Source of the DNA: Flavobacterium sp.
GTDB taxonomy: Bacteria; Bacteroidota; Bacteroidia; Flavobacteriales; Flavobacteriaceae
Assembly: GCA_030150335.1 (NCBI GenBank)
Contig: JASLGC010000336.1
Location: 1 to 9,987, forward strand
Length of the DNA: 9,987 nt
Reading direction: 5' to 3'
The translations under genes were made by a program, and so were the position numbers. The notes under the pieces are model-generated. The model did no database searches. It worked only from the letters and a program-made list of their open reading frames with translations, and was not told where the DNA came from. Shown here piece by piece: positions 6,606 through 9,987 of the stretch. The first letter of the stretch is position 1, and every line of letters starts with the position of its first letter.

Positions 6606-7541
6606 ATGAAAGTAAACAATGTATTAGAAGCTATTGGGAACACGCCTCATATTAAAGTTAATAAGCTATTCCCTAGTGATGTAAACGTATGGATTAAATT
6701 AGAAAAACAAAATCCAGGTGGGAGTTTAAAAGATCGTATCGCATTGGCTATGATTGAAGATGCTGAAGCGAAAGGTCTGATCAACAAAGACACAATTATT
6801 ATAGAGCCTACATCAGGTAACACGGGTGTTGGTCTTGCAATGGTGTGTGCAGTAAAAGGATACAAATTAGTGTTGGTGATGCCTGAGTCAATGAGTATCG
6901 AGCGTAGAAAACTTATGGCTGCTTATGGAGCTAAGTTTGTCTTAACTCCTAAAGAGTTAGGTACTGCTGGTGCTGTGTCTAAGGCTACTGAAATGGCTGA
7001 ACAACTTGACAATGCTTGGGTACCGCAACAGTTTAACAATTTAGCAAACCCTGAAGTGCACCGTAAAACAACAGCTCAAGAAATCATCAACGACTTCCCT
7101 GAAGGAATTGATTACTTGGTTACAGGTGTTGGTACTGGTGGACATATCACTGGTGTTGCTGAAGTATTGAAAGAAAAGTTTCCAAACTTAAAAGTATATG
7201 CAGTAGAACCAACTAACTCTCCTGTATTAAGTGGAGGAAAACCTGGCCCTCACCCATTACAAGGTATTGGAGCTGGATTTATTCCTAAGGTAGTTAATAC
7301 GGCTATTTTTGATGGAATTATCAAAGTTGACAAAGAAGAAGCTTACCAATTTACAAATCGAATCGCAAGTGAAGAAGGTATCTTAGCGGGTATTTCTACA
7401 GGAACGTCTTTAGCAGCTATTGCAAAAGAATTACCTAATATGAAACCTGGTGCTACTATCTTAACTTTCAATTACGACACAGGAGAACGCTACTGGTCTG
7501 TAAGTGATTTATTTGATGAGAAAGCTGCTGAAATGAAATAA
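6606..7541 (+). CDS. cysK: O-acetylserine sulfhydrylase (cysteine synthase A)
   Basis: A PLP enzyme that joins sulfide to O-acetylserine to give L-cysteine and acetate in the cytoplasm. Key motifs are in place over 311 residues, the usual CysK length: PGGSLKDR with the Schiff-base Lys42, the substrate loop PTSGNTG (68-74), the phosphate-binding GTGGH (176-180) and QGIGAGFIP (219-227), which favours CysK over cystathionine beta-synthase-like members. There is no CBS or other extra domain. It is the second gene of the cysE-cysK operon, 23 nt after cysE, and is closed by a terminator. A three-codon frame ATG-AAA-AAA-TGA (6598-6609) ends with its TGA overlapping the cysK ATG, which could be chance. 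A CysM-like thiosulfate activity cannot be fully excluded, but the motifs favour CysK. Confidence 0.95.
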   Translation: MKVNNVLEAIGNTPHIKVNKLFPSDVNVWIKLEKQNPGGSLKDRIALAMIEDAEAKGLINKDTIIIEPTSGNTGVGLAMVCAVKGYKLVLVMPESMSIERRKLMAAYGAKFVLTPKELGTAGAVSKATEMAEQLDNAWVPQQFNNLANPEVHRKTTAQEIINDFPEGIDYLVTGVGTGGHITGVAEVLKEKFPNLKVYAVEPTNSPVLSGGKPGPHPLQGIGAGFIPKVVNTAIFDGIIKVDKEEAYQFTNRIASEEGILAGISTGTSLAAIAKELPNMKPGATILTFNYDTGERYWSVSDLFDEKAAEMK

Positions 7542-7545
7542 TATG

Positions 7546-7580
7546 AAAAAGCTGTCTAAGTAATTAGACAGCTTTTTTTT
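7546..7580 (+). terminator. intrinsic terminator of the cysE-cysK operon
   Basis: A 14-bp stem, AAAAAGCTGTCTAA (7546-7559) with TTAGACAGCTTTTT (7564-7577), closes a GTAA loop and is followed by a T run to 7580. It starts 4 nt after the cysK stop. Confidence 0.93.
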
Positions 7581-7590
7581 GTTTATCCCA

Positions 7591-7918
7591 AATCACTTCC
7601 ATCTCCTCTATAACTCATCTCACATCACTCATTACCTATTACCGATCACTAATACTCCACTACCGATTACGCATCACTTACCACCGATCACTTATAACTC
7701 ACTACTGATCACGCATCACTTACCACCGATCACTAATAACTCACTACTGATCACACATCACTTACCACCGATCACTAATAACTCACTACTGATCACACAT
7801 CGCTAACCATCGACCATTAATAACTCGTTAACTATCACTACCTATCACTAACCACCGATCACTTATAACTAATAACTAATAACTAATCACTGTTCACTAA
7901 CCACCGATCACTAATAAC
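7591..7918. repeat. heptamer-based tandem repeat array with 21- and 42-bp periods
   Basis: The whole stretch is built from 7-bp units loosely matching ACTnATC, such as ACTAATA, ACTAATC and ACCGATC. Between 7630 and 7839 they form five consecutive 42-bp units starting at 7630, 7672, 7714, 7756 and 7798. The copies at 7714 and 7756 are identical, 7672 differs at two bases, and the outer two have diverged. On the plus strand G occurs almost only at positions 7644, 7665, 7686, 7707, 7728, 7749, 7770, 7791 and 7812, exactly 21 bp apart, most within GATC. After 7840 the phase slips and simpler ACTAATA runs appear. An open frame through it (about 7579-7806, 14-residue repeats around ITHHLPPITNNS) starts at a TTG inside the terminator T run and is most likely not a gene. 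Confidence 0.93.
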
Positions 7919-8081
7919 ATTCTTTAACCCTTTTGCCATAATATTACAATCACTTCTTCTTTACAATTGAGTAAAATACTTCTATATGATACAGCTTTAG
8001 CCTTTATTTACTAAGACAAATTAAACTATTATCAATATTAATCGTACTTTTGTCAGTCATAACAGAAAATAATATAAAGAC
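7919..8081. other. gene-free region and promoter zone before the e(P4)-type gene
   Basis: With the repeat array it makes up the 503-bp gap between the cysK terminator and 8082. Beyond the promoter box at 8045-8052 I see only A/T-rich sequence without clear hairpins or reading frames. Confidence 0.6.
8045..8052 (+). promoter_or_regulatory. -7 box (TACTTTTG) for the lipoprotein operon
   Basis: TACTTTTG is an exact TAnnTTTG match. The expected transcription start is near 8057, giving a leader of about 25 nt before the ATG at 8082. The upstream element is poor: TTA rather than TTG, 21 nt before the box (8021-8023). Confidence 0.65.
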
Positions 8082-8900
8082 ATGCTTAGAAGATCATTTC
8101 TTATTGCAGGACTTGCTTTCACAGCTTTAACTGCATGTAAATCAGTACCACAAAGTGCAGTTTCTACATCAGCAAACGCGTTAAACAATATTGAAGTTAA
8201 CGGAAAACTTTACGCTGCTGTTTTTCAACAAAATGCAGCTGAGTACCAAGCTTTATGCGCACAAGCTTTCAATATTGCTACTTTACAATTAGACCGTATT
8301 TTAGAAGAAAAACACAGCAAACCAATTGCAATTGTAACTGATATTGACGAAACTTTCTTAGACAACTCTCCTTATGCTGTACAAATGGCAAGAGAAGGTA
8401 AATCTTATGACCAAAATTCTTGGACTGAGTGGACTAAAAAAGGGGACGCTATTCCATTGTTAGGAAGTCAAGAGTTCTTTAATTATGCTGCTTCTAAAGG
8501 TGTTGAAGTGTTCTACATCACAAACAGAAACCAAAATGATAAACCAGGTACAATGAAAAACTTGGTTAAATATAATTACCCTTATGCTGACGATGCTCAC
8601 GTTATTGTGAGAACTGCAGAGTCAAGCAAAGAAACAAGACGTCAAAAACTAAGCGAAACTCACGAAATCGTTATGCTTTTAGGGGATAACCTTTCTGACT
8701 TCTCTACTGCTTTTGACAAGAAAACTCAAGAAGAACGCTCTCAAAACGTTAAGTCTAACCAAGAGTTATTTGGTAAAAAATTCATCGTTCTTCCAAACAC
8801 TGGATATGGAGATTGGGAAGCTGCTTTATTTCAATACCGCAAAGATTTGACTAAAGAGCAAAAAGACGAAATCTACAACAATAGCGTAAAAGGATTTTAG
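8082..8900 (+). CDS. acid phosphatase / 5'-nucleotidase, lipoprotein e(P4) family
   Basis: A secreted HAD-superfamily phosphatase (class C acid phosphatase, as in Haemophilus e(P4)), which strips phosphate from nucleotides and similar monoesters outside the cytoplasm, probably for phosphate or nucleoside/NAD precursor salvage. The 272 residues begin with a lipoprotein signal ending LTAC (Cys19). The catalytic set is complete: DIDET (Asp87, Asp89), ITNRN (146-150), Lys183 and GDNLSDF (Asp202, Asp206), the four aspartates that define the class. The residues after Cys19 are KSVPQ, without acidic residues, so the protein probably stays periplasm-facing. The N terminus RRSFL also resembles a Tat motif. 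The next lipoprotein gene follows after 36 nt without a terminator, suggesting an operon. The true substrate is not deducible. Confidence 0.9.
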   Translation: MLRRSFLIAGLAFTALTACKSVPQSAVSTSANALNNIEVNGKLYAAVFQQNAAEYQALCAQAFNIATLQLDRILEEKHSKPIAIVTDIDETFLDNSPYAVQMAREGKSYDQNSWTEWTKKGDAIPLLGSQEFFNYAASKGVEVFYITNRNQNDKPGTMKNLVKYNYPYADDAHVIVRTAESSKETRRQKLSETHEIVMLLGDNLSDFSTAFDKKTQEERSQNVKSNQELFGKKFIVLPNTGYGDWEAALFQYRKDLTKEQKDEIYNNSVKGF

Positions 8901-8936
8901 TAAAACACAATTATAACAAATAAACACTTTTAAAAC

Positions 8937-9398
8937 ATGAAAAAATTAGTAGCTATTTGCTCTATCTTCGCTTTAGTAATCGGAACTGCTTCTTGTAATA
9001 GTGATGACAATGGAAAAATTAGAACAGAAGGAAGTATTGAAGGAACTTGGTATGCTGACCAAGTAATCTACGAATTCAATGGTGAAGAACACAGTAGAAA
9101 CTTTATGGAATTAAGAGGAAATGATGCTGTTACTGAAACAGATAGAATTGTTGTTAATGGAAACAATGTTACTCTTTTTGAAAATAAAATCACTGATGGT
9201 AAAGAGACTAAAACAACAGGTACTATCGACGGTAAATTAATGACTTTTGAAAAATACAAAGACAATCCTCGTACTATTGTAGTGCGCAATGAAAAGGAAT
9301 TAAAATTAAAATATGATTTTACTGCAAGAGAAGGTAAAGCTCCAATGACAGTTTCATACTCAAAAGTTAAACCTGTTTATATTCCTAAACAAAAATAA
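8937..9398 (+). CDS. small lipocalin-like lipoprotein, possibly surface exposed
   Basis: A 153-residue lipoprotein of unknown function. The signal peptide ends GTASC, with Cys20 as the lipidation site. The following residues NSDDN resemble the acidic lipoprotein export signal of Flavobacteriia (Ser-Asp-Asp type), which sends lipoproteins to the cell surface. From about residue 35 the chain starts with an EGTW motif and continues as alternating short strands with few helices ('TTGTIDGKLMTFEKY', 'KELKLKYDF'), the look of the lipocalin-like domain common in Bacteroidota lipoproteins; the match is by pattern only. The ATG at 8937 is 36 nt after the phosphatase stop with no promoter box or terminator between, so it is probably co-transcribed. 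No ligand can be inferred. Confidence 0.75.
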   Translation: MKKLVAICSIFALVIGTASCNSDDNGKIRTEGSIEGTWYADQVIYEFNGEEHSRNFMELRGNDAVTETDRIVVNGNNVTLFENKITDGKETKTTGTIDGKLMTFEKYKDNPRTIVVRNEKELKLKYDFTAREGKAPMTVSYSKVKPVYIPKQK

Positions 9399-9420
9399 TA
9401 GTAAATTATTACAATATACT

Positions 9421-9452
9421 AAAAGCCCTATATTAATTTATAGGGCTTTTTT
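9421..9452 (+). terminator. intrinsic terminator of the lipoprotein operon
   Basis: A 12-bp stem, AAAAGCCCTATA (9421-9432) with TATAGGGCTTTT (9439-9450), closes a TTAATT loop with T residues to 9452. It starts 22 nt after the second lipoprotein stop. Confidence 0.92.
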
Positions 9453-9987
9453 ATGTCTATAAATTTCTATCACCCCATATAATATTCATTCAACACCTCA
9501 ACTTTTTCCACTTAATAAAACATTCTACTTTTCTACACAAGTTGCATTTGCCAACCCATAATTACCCCCCTCCCTAAAACAAAACCACATATCTCTTTTG
9601 ACATATTTACAGAAGAAAAAACACTATCTACCTCCCTAAACTGATTAAAAAACACAACACTTTCCGTAAATCAGAAAAAATCATAGGCAAAAAGGACATC
9701 TTTTTCTAAAAATAAGCAATCAAAAGTCATCTATATTACTTGAACTAATTACCAATAAAATCACAAAAACACAAGTACTCTATTATCTACTTTTATGTTT
9801 CAACCGCAAAAAGGAACACAAAGAAAACGTGTTAGTTAACCGAAAAACATTCAAATACCTGTCAAAATATTTCATTAAATAAAGCTCAAATTCAGCACAT
9901 TTTATGTCCTTTTATCATCCAGCTATTAATCGTTGATTTTTATCAATATCGTAAATTTTACCATTTTATTAAGGTTTCTAATTTCAT
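9453..9987. other. 535-bp gene-free, G-poor right end
   Basis: I find no convincing gene on either strand. From 9456 to 9540 the plus strand has no G at all, and 9551-9599 is again G-free, while C is frequent. A 10-bp direct repeat, CCTCCCTAAA, lies at 9569-9578 and 9631-9640. A Crp/Fnr-type palindrome sits at 9933-9946. The right part is probably the upstream region of a gene outside the window; the terminal CAT (9985-9987) opens only nine codons on the minus strand. Confidence 0.6.
9933..9946. promoter_or_regulatory. Crp/Fnr-type operator, TTGAT-TTTT-ATCAA
   Basis: A perfect 14-bp palindrome equal to the FNR/DNR-type consensus TTGAT-N4-ATCAA. It is followed by TAAATTTT (9952-9959), seven of eight matches to the -7 consensus. 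The controlled gene would be to the right of the window on the plus strand. The regulator family is inferred from the consensus in other phyla. Confidence 0.45.

Noticed and set aside
6598..6609. ATG-AAA-AAA-TGA mini-frame overlapping the cysK start as a translational coupling device
   Set aside because: Such a string arises easily in A-rich leader DNA, and nothing else supports its use.
6647..6865. 72-codon minus-strand frame inside cysK
   Set aside because: A shadow opposite conserved cysK motifs.
7579..7806. 75-codon open frame through the repeat array
   Set aside because: It starts at a TTG in the T run of the cysK terminator, has no initiation signals, and its 14-residue repeats merely translate the 42-bp DNA repeat, whose length is a multiple of three.
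7591..7918. CRISPR array
   Set aside because: The repeats are contiguous without unique spacers, and no cas genes are present.
9068..9289. 73-codon minus-strand frame inside the lipocalin-like gene
   Set aside because: A shadow; the plus-strand frame has a proper lipoprotein signal.
9795..9839. 14-codon frame beginning MFQPQKG and containing RKR, faintly like ribosomal protein L34
   Set aside because: Far too short, lacks the rest of L34 and stops after RKRVS; chance resemblance.

Overview
The window looks like a low-GC (by eye about one third G+C) chromosome segment of a Flavobacteriaceae member (Bacteroidota). The evidence is the TAnnTTTG-type -7 promoter boxes, the lack of Shine-Dalgarno sequences, the flavobacterial character of GlmM, AcpH and the CBS-type ClC protein, and lipoproteins of which one carries an SDD sorting-type signal. 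A Myroides-like genus is my guess and is not proven. The genes are mostly housekeeping genes. I see no phage, transposon, CRISPR array, rRNA or tRNA.

Layout. 1-956 (+): the 3' end of a DUF2459/TIGR02117-like gene and a YiaA/YiaB membrane protein, 16 nt apart. 1126-1155: terminator between convergent genes. 1182-2570 (-): glmM, with a perfect -7 box that fixes its start 16 codons inside the longest frame. 2571-2667: divergent promoter region. 2668-3267 (+): acpH. 3351-5165 (+): ClC anion transporter with a C-terminal CBS pair, whose -7 box lies 4 nt before the ATG, followed by a strong terminator. 5203-5757: 555 bp without a convincing protein gene, but with a minus-strand orphan promoter, a 5' hairpin, two GGATA/TATCC palindromes and a 33-codon ORF of doubtful reality. 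5758-7541 (+): cysE-cysK, the two-step cysteine synthesis operon, then a terminator. 7591-7918: a heptamer-based repeat array with 21- and 42-bp higher order. 8082-9398 (+): two lipoprotein genes, an e(P4)-type acid phosphatase and a small lipocalin-like protein, then a terminator. 9453-9987: gene-free, strikingly G-poor at its left end, with a perfect TTGAT-N4-ATCAA Crp/Fnr-type palindrome near the right edge that probably belongs to a gene outside the window.

How the genes work together. CysE makes O-acetylserine and CysK turns it into cysteine; CysE keeps the C-terminal isoleucine tail that docks into CysK. GlmM feeds UDP-GlcNAc and cell-wall synthesis, and AcpH recycles acyl carrier protein. 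The two lipoproteins appear co-transcribed but carry different residues after the lipidated cysteine, suggesting one faces the periplasm and the other the cell surface.

The parts least explained by known genes are the phased repeat array after cysK, the possible minus-strand small RNA between the ClC gene and cysE, and the G-depleted tract after the last terminator. These are inferences from sequence pattern alone.
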